Source: an uncultured Pelagibacteraceae bacterium
GTDB taxonomy: Bacteria > Pseudomonadota > Alphaproteobacteria > Pelagibacterales > Pelagibacteraceae
Direction: 5' to 3'
Assembly: GCA_902632665.1 (NCBI GenBank)
Contig: CACPDT010000005.1
Location: 1 to 41,320 of the forward strand
Length of the DNA: 41,320 bases
Position 1 is the stretch's first letter; each line of letters starts with the position of its first letter. The translations under genes were made by a program, and so were the position numbers. Below are positions 9,473 to 19,062 of the stretch, piece after piece. The notes beneath the pieces are model-generated. The model did no database searches. It was not told where the DNA came from and saw nothing but the letters and a program-made list of their open reading frames with translations.

Positions 9473-10297
9473 TTAATTTTTAATAAGATTATCTATATCG
9501 CTTAATTGTTTTAAAAGATCTTCTAATTTATCTAACGGTATCATGTTAGGTCCATCAGATGGAGCATTATCTGGATTTTGATGGGTTTCAATAAAAACTC
9601 CTGCAACTCCAACTGCAACTGCAGCTCTTGCTAAATATTCAACAAACTCTCTTTGACCACCACTTTTTTCTCCAAGACCACCTGGTTGTTGTACTGAATG
9701 TGTTGCATCAAAAATTACTGGATAACCATTCCTAGCCATTATTGGTAACGACCTCATGTCTGAAACTAAAGTGTTGTATCCAAAACTCGCACCTCTTTCA
9801 GTTACTAATATCTTATCATTTCCAGACTCTGAAATTTTCTTTGTGACATTAACCATATCCCATGGTGCAAGGAATTGACCTTTTTTTACATTAATAATTT
9901 TATTTGTTTTAGCTGCAGCAATTAACAAGTCTGTTTGTCTACATAAAAAAGCTGGGATTTGTAAAACATCAACATGTTTTGAAACGATTGCACATTGCTC
10001 TGCATTATGAATGTCTGTTAGGATAGGGACATTTAATTCTTTTTTAATCTTATCAAACACAGGTAATGAAGCTTCTAATCCAGCTCCCCTTTTGCCTTTT
10101 AAGCTTGTTCTGTTCGCTTTATCAAATGAAGTTTTGTAAATAAATCCAAGACCAAATTTTGAGGTAATTTCCTTAATTTTTCCTGCCATATCCATTGCAT
10201 GTTGTTCACTTTCAAGTTGGCAAGGTCCAGAAATTATACAAATCTTATTATTGTTCGAAATTTCTATTTTTCCACAATTTACTTTAATGCTGCTCAT
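9473..10297 (-). CDS. kdsA: 3-deoxy-8-phosphooctulonate (KDO-8-P) synthase
   Basis: [57 protein letters not shown]. Confidence 0.97.
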   Translation of the reverse strand: MSSIKVNCGKIEISNNNKICIISGPCQLESEQHAMDMAGKIKEITSKFGLGFIYKTSFDKANRTSLKGKRGAGLEASLPVFDKIKKELNVPILTDIHNAEQCAIVSKHVDVLQIPAFLCRQTDLLIAAAKTNKIINVKKGQFLAPWDMVNVTKKISESGNDKILVTERGASFGYNTLVSDMRSLPIMARNGYPVIFDATHSVQQPGGLGEKSGGQREFVEYLARAAVAVGVAGVFIETHQNPDNAPSDGPNMIPLDKLEDLLKQLSDIDNLIKN

Positions 10298-11910
10298 TTG
10301 TGATTTTTTGATGCTTTGATAAAAGATGAGAATAAAGGATGTGGAGCAAAAGGTCTAGATTTAAATTCTGGATGAAACTGTACTCCAATAAACCAAGGAT
10401 GATTTTTTAACTCAATTATCTCAGGTAAAAATCCATCAGGTGATAAACCAGAAAAACTCATTCCTTTTTTTTCAAATTTGTCTTTTAGATTGATGTTAAC
10501 TTCATATCTGTGTCGGTGTCTTTCTTTGATAATTTTCTTTCCATAAATTTTTTGAATTTTGGAATTATTTTGTAATTTCGCATCGTAAGAACCTAATCTC
10601 ATTGTTCCACCTAAATTTTTATCAGTTCCTTTGATAGTTTTTCCATCTTTAATCCACTCATTTATTAATCCAATTACAGGTATACCATTTCTATCAAATT
10701 CACTCGAAGTTGCTTTTTTTAAATTTAATTGATTTCTTGCAAATTCTATAATTGCCATTTGCATTCCATAACATATCCCAAGAAAGGGGATCTTGCTTTT
10801 TCTAGCATATTTTATTGACTCTATTTTTCCAGTTGTTCCTCGTTTACCAAAACCACCGGGTATTAATATACCTGAAATGTGTTTAAGTTTTGATTTAATC
10901 TCAGAAACTTTTAATTTTTCAGAGTCTATTCTTACTAAATTTACCTTAACATTATTTTGAATACCTCCATGAGTAAGAGCTTCATCTAGAGATTTATAAG
11001 CATCTTTTAGCTCAACGTATTTACCAATTATGGCAATATTCACTTGTTTTTTAGTTTGTAAAATAATTTTAGTAATTTTTTTCCAGGGTTTAAGGTTTGC
11101 AGGTTTTTTTGATTTTAGCTTAAAATAATTTAATACTTGTACATCAAGTTTTTCTCTAAAAAAACTTATTGGTGCTTCATAAATTGTTCTTACGTCAACA
11201 GTTTCTATTACATTTTTAATATCCACGTTGCAGAAAAGTGAGATTTTTTTACGATGCTCTAACGGGATAGGTCTTTCTGATCTACATATTATTATATCAG
11301 GTTGAACACCGATGCTTCTTAATTCTTTTACAGAATGTTGGGTAGGTTTAGTTTTAATTTCATCTGAAGACTTTAAATAAGGTACCAGGGTTAGATGGAT
11401 AAATAATGCATTTTTTTTTCCTATATCATTTGCAAATTGTCTTATAGCCTCAATAAATGGTAGGCTCTCAATATCACCAACAATTCCACCAATTTCACAG
11501 ATAACAAAATCTTCTTTTGATGAGTCGTTCTTTATGAACTCTTTTATTCTATCAGTTATATGTGGAATAACTTGAACTGTTTTTCCGAGATATTTGCCTT
11601 CACGTTCTTTTTTTAATACATCACTATAAATTTTACCTGTTGTGATATTATCGGAATTTTTTGCAGATACTCCGGTAAATCTTTCATAATGTCCAAGATC
11701 TAAATCTGTTTCGGCACCATCATCAGTTACAAAAACCTCTCCGTGTTGAAATGGACTCATTGTTCCAGGATCTACATTTAAATAAGGATCTAATTTCCTT
11801 AATCTAACTTTATATCCTCTCGATTGAAGTAAATAAGCTAGAGATGCTGAGGAGAGACCTTTTCCTAATGATGAAACCACGCCGCCCGTGACAAAAATAA
11901 ATCGCGCCAT
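10294..11910 (-). CDS. pyrG: CTP synthase
   Basis: [56 protein letters not shown], class I GATase GICYGMQM. Confidence 0.98.
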   Translation of the reverse strand: MARFIFVTGGVVSSLGKGLSSASLAYLLQSRGYKVRLRKLDPYLNVDPGTMSPFQHGEVFVTDDGAETDLDLGHYERFTGVSAKNSDNITTGKIYSDVLKKEREGKYLGKTVQVIPHITDRIKEFIKNDSSKEDFVICEIGGIVGDIESLPFIEAIRQFANDIGKKNALFIHLTLVPYLKSSDEIKTKPTQHSVKELRSIGVQPDIIICRSERPIPLEHRKKISLFCNVDIKNVIETVDVRTIYEAPISFFREKLDVQVLNYFKLKSKKPANLKPWKKITKIILQTKKQVNIAIIGKYVELKDAYKSLDEALTHGGIQNNVKVNLVRIDSEKLKVSEIKSKLKHISGILIPGGFGKRGTTGKIESIKYARKSKIPFLGICYGMQMAIIEFARNQLNLKKATSSEFDRNGIPVIGLINEWIKDGKTIKGTDKNLGGTMRLGSYDAKLQNNSKIQKIYGKKIIKERHRHRYEVNINLKDKFEKKGMSFSGLSPDGFLPEIIELKNHPWFIGVQFHPEFKSRPFAPHPLFSSFIKASKNHK

Positions 11911-11950
11911 GGAAGTATCTTATAGCGAATAAAAATGGAAATTAAAAGTA

Positions 11951-12253
11951 TTAATTGTTATTTTCTGGAATAGCGGGAGTATCTTCTGCTTTTTCCTCAA
12001 TAGTGTCCAATACAGATGAGGTTGGTGTTAATTCTCCTCTAGATACAATTGTAAGTGCTAAACTACAAACTATAAATAAAGTGGCAACAACGGCTGTTGC
12101 TTTGGTCATAAAATTACCTGCTGATCTGGAAAACATGAAGCTTTCCTGAGAAACTCCAATTCCTAGAGCACCACCTTCAGACTTTTGCATCAAAACTAGT
12201 AACACTAATATTAATCCAAATATGATGTTCAAAACTAATAATATATTTTCCAT
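11951..12253 (-). CDS. secG: Preprotein translocase subunit SecG
   Basis: LVLLVLMQKSEGGALGIGVSQESFMFSRSAGNFMTKATAVVATLF; upstream of tpiA in reverse of the pyrG block. Confidence 0.92.
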   Translation of the reverse strand: MENILLVLNIIFGLILVLLVLMQKSEGGALGIGVSQESFMFSRSAGNFMTKATAVVATLFIVCSLALTIVSRGELTPTSSVLDTIEEKAEDTPAIPENNN

Positions 12254-12258
12254 GGGGG

Positions 12259-12996
12259 TTAATTATATGTTTTTTTAATTATATCAATAAATTTTTTTGG
12301 ATCTTGAGATGCTCCACCTATTAGATAACCATCTATATTATTTATAGATTTTAATTGATTAATATTTTTTGGATTTACTGATCCACCATAAAGAACTTTG
12401 TAATTTTTTTTTTCTTTTTTAATAAAGCTGATCGTTTTAAACAAGTCTTCAGATTTTGGTATAATACCTGTACCAATTGACCAAACTGGTTCATAAGCGA
12501 TAATAATTTTTTTATTATTTTTAATATTCTTTAGACCTGCTTTAATCTGTTTGTTTAAAACACTTTTAGTAATCTTTTTTCTTTTTGCTTTAAGCGTCTC
12601 ACCGATACAAAAAATTACCTTTAGCCCAGACTTCAACGCACTTTTAATTTTAAGATTTATTAATTTATCAGTTTCACCAGCTTGTCTATTTTCAGAATGG
12701 CCAATAATAATAAATTTAGCACCAACACTTTTTAACATGGAGGAATTGACTGAACCTGTAAAAGCACCATAAACATCTTGCTCATGACAATTTTGGGCAC
12801 CTACTTCAATGTTTAAACCTTTCAATTTTTTTGACATTGACTCTATTAGAGTATTCGGTGGGCAATAAATAATTTTCAAGAATTTTCTTTTTTTGAAGTT
12901 TTTAAAAAATTTAACAACTTTATTTAGTGTATTTAATGAATTTAAAACACCAAACATTTTCCAATTTGCAATAAAATACATATATTTATTTGTCAT
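12259..12996 (-). CDS. tpiA: Triosephosphate isomerase
   Basis: FIANWKMFG, IIIGHSENR, IIAYEPVWSIGTG, LYGGSVNP. Confidence 0.96.
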   Translation of the reverse strand: MTNKYMYFIANWKMFGVLNSLNTLNKVVKFFKNFKKRKFLKIIYCPPNTLIESMSKKLKGLNIEVGAQNCHEQDVYGAFTGSVNSSMLKSVGAKFIIIGHSENRQAGETDKLINLKIKSALKSGLKVIFCIGETLKAKRKKITKSVLNKQIKAGLKNIKNNKKIIIAYEPVWSIGTGIIPKSEDLFKTISFIKKEKKNYKVLYGGSVNPKNINQLKSINNIDGYLIGGASQDPKKFIDIIKKTYN

Positions 12997-13050
12997 GAGG
13001 CTTATTTTAATTTATAGGTTTGCTTTTTATAGATCAATAAATTTATAGTA

Positions 13051-14469
13051 ATGATTAGTAGTTTAAGAAATTTTGCAAAAACTAAGTTTGCTGGTTTGTT
13101 AGTTTTTATAATGATAATTCCATTTGTATTCTGGGGAATGGGTGGAATGTTCAGTAGCGGAAATACTAACAATGTTGCTAAAATCAATAACAATAGTATT
13201 TCGACTGAAGATTTTATTGATTACTTAAATAAATCAGGAATTCCTGAAAAAACAATCAGGGAAAATTTAGAACAAAACATTGTTGAAGAACTTCTGTCTG
13301 GATTAGTTTCTACCACTTTACTTGATTTAGAAATAAAAGATTTTGATCTGACAATTTCTGAAGTTACTTTATTAAAAAGAATAAAAAAAAACAAAAATTT
13401 TATTGATGAAAATGGAGTTTTTCAAAGAATTAAATATGAAAAATTTTTATTAGAAAATAATTTATCTGCTCCAGGTTTTGAACAAAGACTCAAATTACGG
13501 GAATTACAAAAAAATCTTTTTGATTATATTGGTGCTGGTACAGCCTCCCCTCAATTTCTTACAACAAAATTATATAAAGAAGAAAATCAAAAACTTGAAA
13601 TAGAATTCATTGATTTGAGTGATTTTTATTTTAAAAAAGATGATATCACTGATAGTGAATTAGAAAATTTTATAAAGAATAATAAAGATGAATTAAAAGT
13701 TGAATACCTCGATTTTAGCTATGCAATTATAAATCCTAAGAGTTTAATTGGAGTAGATGATTTCAATCAGTCTTTTTTTGATAAAATTGATGAAATTGAA
13801 GTTGCTATATCTAATGAAATTGATTTTAAAACAATCACATCAAATTTTGATTTAAAACCAGTTGATATAAGTAATTTTAAATTTTCTACAGATAAAAATA
13901 AGATTGAAAAAAAAATTTATGAATTAAGAAATAATAAATTTGATATTTTTGAAAATGAAAATGATTATATCCTTTATAATATAAAAAATATTATCCAAAA
14001 ATCACCAGATTTAAATGATAAACAAATTAAAAACGAAGTTCTCGAGTTAGTTTTTCAAAAAAATAAATTTGATTATAATCAAAAATTATTAAATGAAATA
14101 ACAAATAAAAAATTTAATAATAATAGTTTTTTAGAAATGGGAAAAGAAAAAATCCAGACAACAAAATTAAATTCTATGCGAGATAATAAAAAATTTGATA
14201 TCAATGCTGTTGAAGTTCTATATAGCTTACCTGAAAAATCATTTACTTTAATAAACGATGAAAATAACAATATTTACTTGGCTAAAGTTAAAAAATTTGA
14301 AAAACAAATTGTTGATACTAATAAAGAAGAATTTAAACAATATATTGTTAAACAAAAATCTAACAGCAAAAATTCACTTCTAAAATCTTATGATACTTTT
14401 TTAAACGACAAGTATGATGTTTCTCTTAATCAACAGACTATTGAACGAGTTAAAAACTATTTTAAATGA
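13051..14469 (+). CDS. PpiD/SurA_N-like membrane-anchored periplasmic chaperone
   Basis: N-terminal cytoplasm-facing stub plus TM (LLVFIMIIPFVFWGMGGMF) followed by a SurA_N_3-type segment (VAKINNNSISTEDFIDYLNK...); located between tpiA and trpE as in alphaproteobacteria. Confidence 0.8.
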   Translation: MISSLRNFAKTKFAGLLVFIMIIPFVFWGMGGMFSSGNTNNVAKINNNSISTEDFIDYLNKSGIPEKTIRENLEQNIVEELLSGLVSTTLLDLEIKDFDLTISEVTLLKRIKKNKNFIDENGVFQRIKYEKFLLENNLSAPGFEQRLKLRELQKNLFDYIGAGTASPQFLTTKLYKEENQKLEIEFIDLSDFYFKKDDITDSELENFIKNNKDELKVEYLDFSYAIINPKSLIGVDDFNQSFFDKIDEIEVAISNEIDFKTITSNFDLKPVDISNFKFSTDKNKIEKKIYELRNNKFDIFENENDYILYNIKNIIQKSPDLNDKQIKNEVLELVFQKNKFDYNQKLLNEITNKKFNNNSFLEMGKEKIQTTKLNSMRDNKKFDINAVEVLYSLPEKSFTLINDENNNIYLAKVKKFEKQIVDTNKEEFKQYIVKQKSNSKNSLLKSYDTFLNDKYDVSLNQQTIERVKNYFK

Positions 14470-15926
14470 AAATTAATCGAAGCTTCAAAGAATTCAAGTT
14501 TCGACACAGAAACAAAGAAAATCAAATAATCTATACCTCAAAAAAAGTAAAAACTGATAATGAAATAATTAATTTAATTGATAACTTTTTAACTGAAAAA
14601 AATAGCTTTATTTTTGAGTCGGTAGAAAAAGGTAAGATTAGAGGCAGATACACTATATTTGGGAAAAATCCCGATAAAATTTGGGAATTTAATAATAATT
14701 ATTCTTATTTAATAAAAAAAAATAAAAAAATTAAGTTAAAGGATAAACCTAAATATTTAATTGAGAAAATAATTGAGGATTTTAAATTTAAAACTCCAAA
14801 AAAATTACCGAAAATTTGTTCTTTAATTTCAGGATATTTTTCATACGATGCAATTAGATATATCGAAAAAATCCCAAATAGTTGTAACGATGACTTAAAA
14901 TTACCTGATGTTAGATTATTACGTCCAAGAACACTTATTATTCATGATAATTTGAAAAAGGAAATATTCTTTATCAACAATATTTTTAAAGATGAAAAAA
15001 TAACGAATTATAAAAATAAATATAAAGATATCCAATCTGATCTTTTCAAACTTTCTTTGCAATCATCTGTTCAAAAAATAGATAATGAAATAAATCGTAA
15101 ATCAAAAAAGATTATAATTAATTCAAATACTTCTAAAAATAAATTTTTATCTATAGTTAATAAGGCAAAAAAATACATTAAATTAGGAGATATATTTCAA
15201 GTTGTTCTAAGTCAGCGCTTTGAAACTAAGTTGACAAAAAAACCTATCGATATTTATAAAAAATTGAGAATAACTAACCCATCTCCATTTATGTTTTTTT
15301 TTAATTTTACTGATTTTCAAATAATAGGTGCAAGCCCCGAAATATTAGTAAGGTTAAGAGATGGCGAAATAACTGTAAGGCCTATTGCTGGAACAAGGCC
15401 TCGAGGAAAAACAATTAAAGAGGATCGTTTTTATGAGAAAGATTTACTTAAAGATAAAAAAGAGCTTTCTGAACATCTAATGTTATTAGATCTTGGAAGA
15501 AATGATGCTGGAAAGGTATCTAAAACTAATTCCATCAAAGTAACTGAAAGTTTTATAATTGAAAGGTATTCGCATGTAATGCATATAGTTTCAAACGTAA
15601 TAGGTAAACATGATCAAAGATTTTCAAAATTTAAGTCTCTTTTAGCAGGTTTTCCTGCTGGAACTGTTTCTGGAGCTCCCAAAATAAGAGCTATGGAAAT
15701 TATTGATGAACTAGAGACCACAAAAAGAAAAGTTTATGCCGGTGGCATTGGGTATTTCGCAGCTAATGGAGAATTTGATACATGTATTGCTTTAAGAACA
15801 GCTGTTGCAAAAAATAATAAATTTTATGTCCAAGCTGGAGCAGGGATTGTTGCAGATAGCAAACCATTAAAAGAATATGAAGAGACTGTAAATAAAGCAA
15901 AAGCTTTAATTAATGCGTTGAAATGA
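14466..15926 (+). CDS. trpE: Anthranilate synthase component I
   Basis: IFQVVLSQRFET, NPSPFMFFFNF, VRPIAGTRPRGKT, DLGRNDAGKVS, FPAGTVSGAPKIRAMEIIDELE. Confidence 0.96.
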   Translation: MKINRSFKEFKFRHRNKENQIIYTSKKVKTDNEIINLIDNFLTEKNSFIFESVEKGKIRGRYTIFGKNPDKIWEFNNNYSYLIKKNKKIKLKDKPKYLIEKIIEDFKFKTPKKLPKICSLISGYFSYDAIRYIEKIPNSCNDDLKLPDVRLLRPRTLIIHDNLKKEIFFINNIFKDEKITNYKNKYKDIQSDLFKLSLQSSVQKIDNEINRKSKKIIINSNTSKNKFLSIVNKAKKYIKLGDIFQVVLSQRFETKLTKKPIDIYKKLRITNPSPFMFFFNFTDFQIIGASPEILVRLRDGEITVRPIAGTRPRGKTIKEDRFYEKDLLKDKKELSEHLMLLDLGRNDAGKVSKTNSIKVTESFIIERYSHVMHIVSNVIGKHDQRFSKFKSLLAGFPAGTVSGAPKIRAMEIIDELETTKRKVYAGGIGYFAANGEFDTCIALRTAVAKNNKFYVQAGAGIVADSKPLKEYEETVNKAKALINALK

Positions 15927-16498
15927 AAAAGATAATTTTAATTGATAATTACGATAGTTTTACTTTTAATCTCTATCATTATTTATCTTCATTAAAAGTG
16001 AATGTTGAAGTAATTAGAAATGATCAAATTACATCTAATGAAATTTTAAAAAAAAGATATCATAAGATCGTAATTTCACCTGGGCCTGGCAATCCTAATC
16101 AATCAGGTAATTGTCTTAAAATCGTTAAATCTTTATACAAAAAAATACCAATACTTGGAGTTTGTTTAGGCCATCAAATTATAGGTCAAGTATTTGGCTC
16201 AAAAATTGTTCAAGCTAGAAAGCTAATGCATGGAAAAACCAGTAAGATTTTTTCAAAAAAAGTGGGTATTTTAAAAAATCTCCCTAAAACGTTTGAGGCC
16301 ACTCGATATCACAGCTTAATTATTGATAAAAAATCATTATCTAAGGATCTTGAAATTACTGCTCAGACTCATGATGGACTTATAATGGGAGTACAACATA
16401 AGAAATACCATATACATGGAGTGCAATTTCACCCTGAAAGTATTAAAACTAAATTAGGGATTAAAATCTTAAAAAATTTTATAAGAATTAAGTATTAA
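15923..16498 (+). CDS. trpG: Anthranilate synthase component II (glutamine amidotransferase)
   Basis: IDNYDSFTFNLYHYL, ISPGPGNPN, GVCLGHQ, GVQFHPESI. Confidence 0.96.
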   Translation: MKKIILIDNYDSFTFNLYHYLSSLKVNVEVIRNDQITSNEILKKRYHKIVISPGPGNPNQSGNCLKIVKSLYKKIPILGVCLGHQIIGQVFGSKIVQARKLMHGKTSKIFSKKVGILKNLPKTFEATRYHSLIIDKKSLSKDLEITAQTHDGLIMGVQHKKYHIHGVQFHPESIKTKLGIKILKNFIRIKY

Positions 16499-17490
16499 TG
16501 AAACAATTCATCGAAAAAATAAAAAAAAAAGAAAATTTAACTTTTGATGAAAGTAAAGCTGCTTTTGAATTATTGATGGAAGGTAAAGCAGAAGATCAAG
16601 AAATATTTGATTTTTTGACACTTTTATCAACTAAAGGTGAGTCTTCTGATGAGATAGCTGGTGGAGTTTTTGTTCTTAGAAACAAGTCTAAAAGAGTAAA
16701 TGTGGAAAACTGTGTTGATACATGCGGAACCGGTGGAGATGGTATGAATACACTTAATATATCAACAGCTTCTGCATTATTACTTTCAAGCATGGGTGTT
16801 AAAGTAGCTAAACATGGAAATAAAGCTGTATCCTCAAAATGTGGATCTGGTGATGTTTTAGAAGCTTTAAACATAAAAATAAATTTAGAGCCAAAAGATA
16901 TTAAAAATCAAATTAATAATAATAATTTTGGATTCATGTTTGCACCCAACTATCACAGTGCAATGAGATTTGTTGGACCTACAAGAAAAAAAATTGGAAA
17001 AAGAACTATATTCAATATGATTGGACCTTTGAGTAGCCCTGCTCTAGTAAAAAGACAAGTTGTTGGTGTCTTTGACAAAAAACTATTAGAAATATTTGCT
17101 CATGCCTTAAAAAATTTAGATATAAAATTTGCTTGGATAGTCAATAGTGAAGATGGATTAGATGAAATTTCACCTTATGCTAAAACCAATGTAATTCAAT
17201 TAAAAGATGGTGTCATCTCTAAGATTATTATTGATCCAAATAAGTTAAATATCAATGCGGGTAAGTTTGAAAATCTCATTGGTAATGATGCAGCTTTTAA
17301 TGCAGATAGAATGATTAATATATTTAAAGGTGAGGATAATGATTTTTCTAAAGCAGTTTGCTTAAATGCTGCGGCAGGATTAGTTGTTAATGAAACTCAT
17401 CAGAATTTCGATAAAGCTTATGATGATGCTAGAAAACATATTTTATCAGGTCAAACATTTAAACAACTAGAGATAATTCAAAATGGCTGA
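16498..17490 (+). CDS. trpD: Anthranilate phosphoribosyltransferase
   Basis: CVDTCGTGGDGMNTLNIS, AKHGNKAVSSKCGSGDVLEALN, FNMIGPLSSP. Confidence 0.97.
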   Translation: MKQFIEKIKKKENLTFDESKAAFELLMEGKAEDQEIFDFLTLLSTKGESSDEIAGGVFVLRNKSKRVNVENCVDTCGTGGDGMNTLNISTASALLLSSMGVKVAKHGNKAVSSKCGSGDVLEALNIKINLEPKDIKNQINNNNFGFMFAPNYHSAMRFVGPTRKKIGKRTIFNMIGPLSSPALVKRQVVGVFDKKLLEIFAHALKNLDIKFAWIVNSEDGLDEISPYAKTNVIQLKDGVISKIIIDPNKLNINAGKFENLIGNDAAFNADRMINIFKGEDNDFSKAVCLNAAAGLVVNETHQNFDKAYDDARKHILSGQTFKQLEIIQNG

Positions 17491-18274
17491 AAATGTTCTT
17501 GAAAAAATAATAAATAATAAAAGTGAAAAAATTTTAGAACTTAAAAAAAGTATAAGTCTTGAGACACTCGAAGAATTAATAAAAAAAAATAGTTCATACG
17601 TCAATTTTAAAGATACAATTAAAAAAAATGTTGAAAATAAAAAATTCTCAATTATTGCTGAAATAAAAAAAGCAAGTCCCTCTGCAGGTATAATTATAAA
17701 AGACTACGATCCTATAAAAATAGCTAATATATACAAATCAAATAAAGCAACCTGTTTATCTGTTTTAACTGAGGAGGATTTTTTTTTAGGAAACTTAATA
17801 CATATTAGTAAAATTAAACGAGATGTTAATTTACCGATACTTTGTAAAGATTTTTTTATAGATAAATTTCAAATTCCTTTAGCTAAAAGTTATGGTGCCG
17901 ATGCTATCTTAATTATTTTAGCTGGAGTTTCGGATAAATTAGCAGATGAATTATATGAAGAAGCTTTAAAATTAAATATGTCAGTTATTGTAGAGGTTCA
18001 TACTGTTAATGAAGCTAAACAAGCACTTAGATTTAAAGATGCTTTATTAGGTATTAACAACAGAAATTTAAAAACTCTTAAAACTGATATTAATACAACT
18101 TATGATATTCACGATGTTTTGGTTAATCACCCTGGCCCATTGATTTCTGAAAGTGGAATAAAAACTAAAGAAGAACTGTTGGAACTATCAAATAAAACAT
18201 CCATCAAAACTTTTTTAATTGGTGAATCACTTTTAAAAAATTTAAACGATAATTCGATTTTTTCAGTTTTGTGA
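17483..18274 (+). CDS. trpC: Indole-3-glycerol-phosphate synthase
   Basis: IIAEIKKASPSAGII, LCKDFFID, GINNRNLKTLKTD, ISESGI. Confidence 0.97.
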   Translation: MAENVLEKIINNKSEKILELKKSISLETLEELIKKNSSYVNFKDTIKKNVENKKFSIIAEIKKASPSAGIIIKDYDPIKIANIYKSNKATCLSVLTEEDFFLGNLIHISKIKRDVNLPILCKDFFIDKFQIPLAKSYGADAILIILAGVSDKLADELYEEALKLNMSVIVEVHTVNEAKQALRFKDALLGINNRNLKTLKTDINTTYDIHDVLVNHPGPLISESGIKTKEELLELSNKTSIKTFLIGESLLKNLNDNSIFSVL

Positions 18275-18322
18275 TCAAAAAAGCCTAAATTTACTTACTT
18301 TTTTACTATTGTTAATTATGAA

Positions 18323-18359
18323 GAACTTTTATAGAACATTGTTTGTACGATATTTGTTC
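18323..18359. promoter_or_regulatory. Putative LexA operator: GAAC-N7-GAAC-N7-GTAC-N7-GTTC
   Basis: GAAC at 18323-18326, GAAC at 18334-18337, GTAC at 18345-18348, GTTC at 18356-18359, each separated by exactly 7 nt; GAACN7GAAC equals the reverse complement of the alphaproteobacterial LexA box GTTCN7GTTC; immediately 5' of lexA. Confidence 0.8.
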
Positions 18360-18361
18360 TT

Positions 18362-19039
18362 ATGCTAACAAAAAAACAAAAAAACTTGCTTTTATTTATC
18401 AACAAAAAGTTGAGGAGCTCTGGTGTATCCCCTTCTTACGAAGAGATGAAGGAGTCTCTAAATCTTAAATCAAAATCTGGGATTCACAGATTAATTAGTG
18501 CTTTAGAAGAAAGAGGTTTCATTAAAAGGCTTGCTCATAAAGCTAGAGCTTTAGAGGTTATTAAATTACCAGAGACTGCTTCTGCAAATGATATTTACAA
18601 TAATTTTTCCCCAAGTGTCATTAAAGGAGGTTTGGATGAAGAAAAACCTTTATCCGACGATGCAGAGGTGCCAGTTTTAGGTAAAATAGCAGCTGGAACA
18701 CCTGTTGAAGCAATTCAAAATGAAGTTTCTAGAATTCCATTACCAAATAACTTAGAAAAAAATGGAGATTATTTTGGCCTTAAAGTTCAAGGAGATTCAA
18801 TGATTGAAGCTGGAATTCATGAGGGTGACACAGTCATCATCAAAAGAACTGATACAGCCGATAATGGAAAAATAGTGGTAGCTTTAATTGACGAACATGA
18901 AGCTATGCTTAAAAGAATTAGAAAAAAAGGTAAAGTAGTAGCATTAGAAAGTGCTAATAAAAACTATGAAACCAAAATTTTTGGCCCTGATAGAGTAAAA
19001 GTTCAAGGTGTTTTAGTATCTTTATATAGAAACTTCTAA
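18362..19039 (+). CDS. lexA: SOS transcriptional repressor LexA
   Basis: MLTKKQKNLLLFINKKLRSSGVSPSYEEM wHTH; cleavage site region VPVLGKIAAGTPVEA; catalytic Ser in LKVQGDSMIEAGI and Lys in HEAMLKRI. Confidence 0.97.
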   Translation: MLTKKQKNLLLFINKKLRSSGVSPSYEEMKESLNLKSKSGIHRLISALEERGFIKRLAHKARALEVIKLPETASANDIYNNFSPSVIKGGLDEEKPLSDDAEVPVLGKIAAGTPVEAIQNEVSRIPLPNNLEKNGDYFGLKVQGDSMIEAGIHEGDTVIIKRTDTADNGKIVVALIDEHEAMLKRIRKKGKVVALESANKNYETKIFGPDRVKVQGVLVSLYRNF

Positions 19040-19062
19040 AAAAATAGTCTAAACCATTTTTA

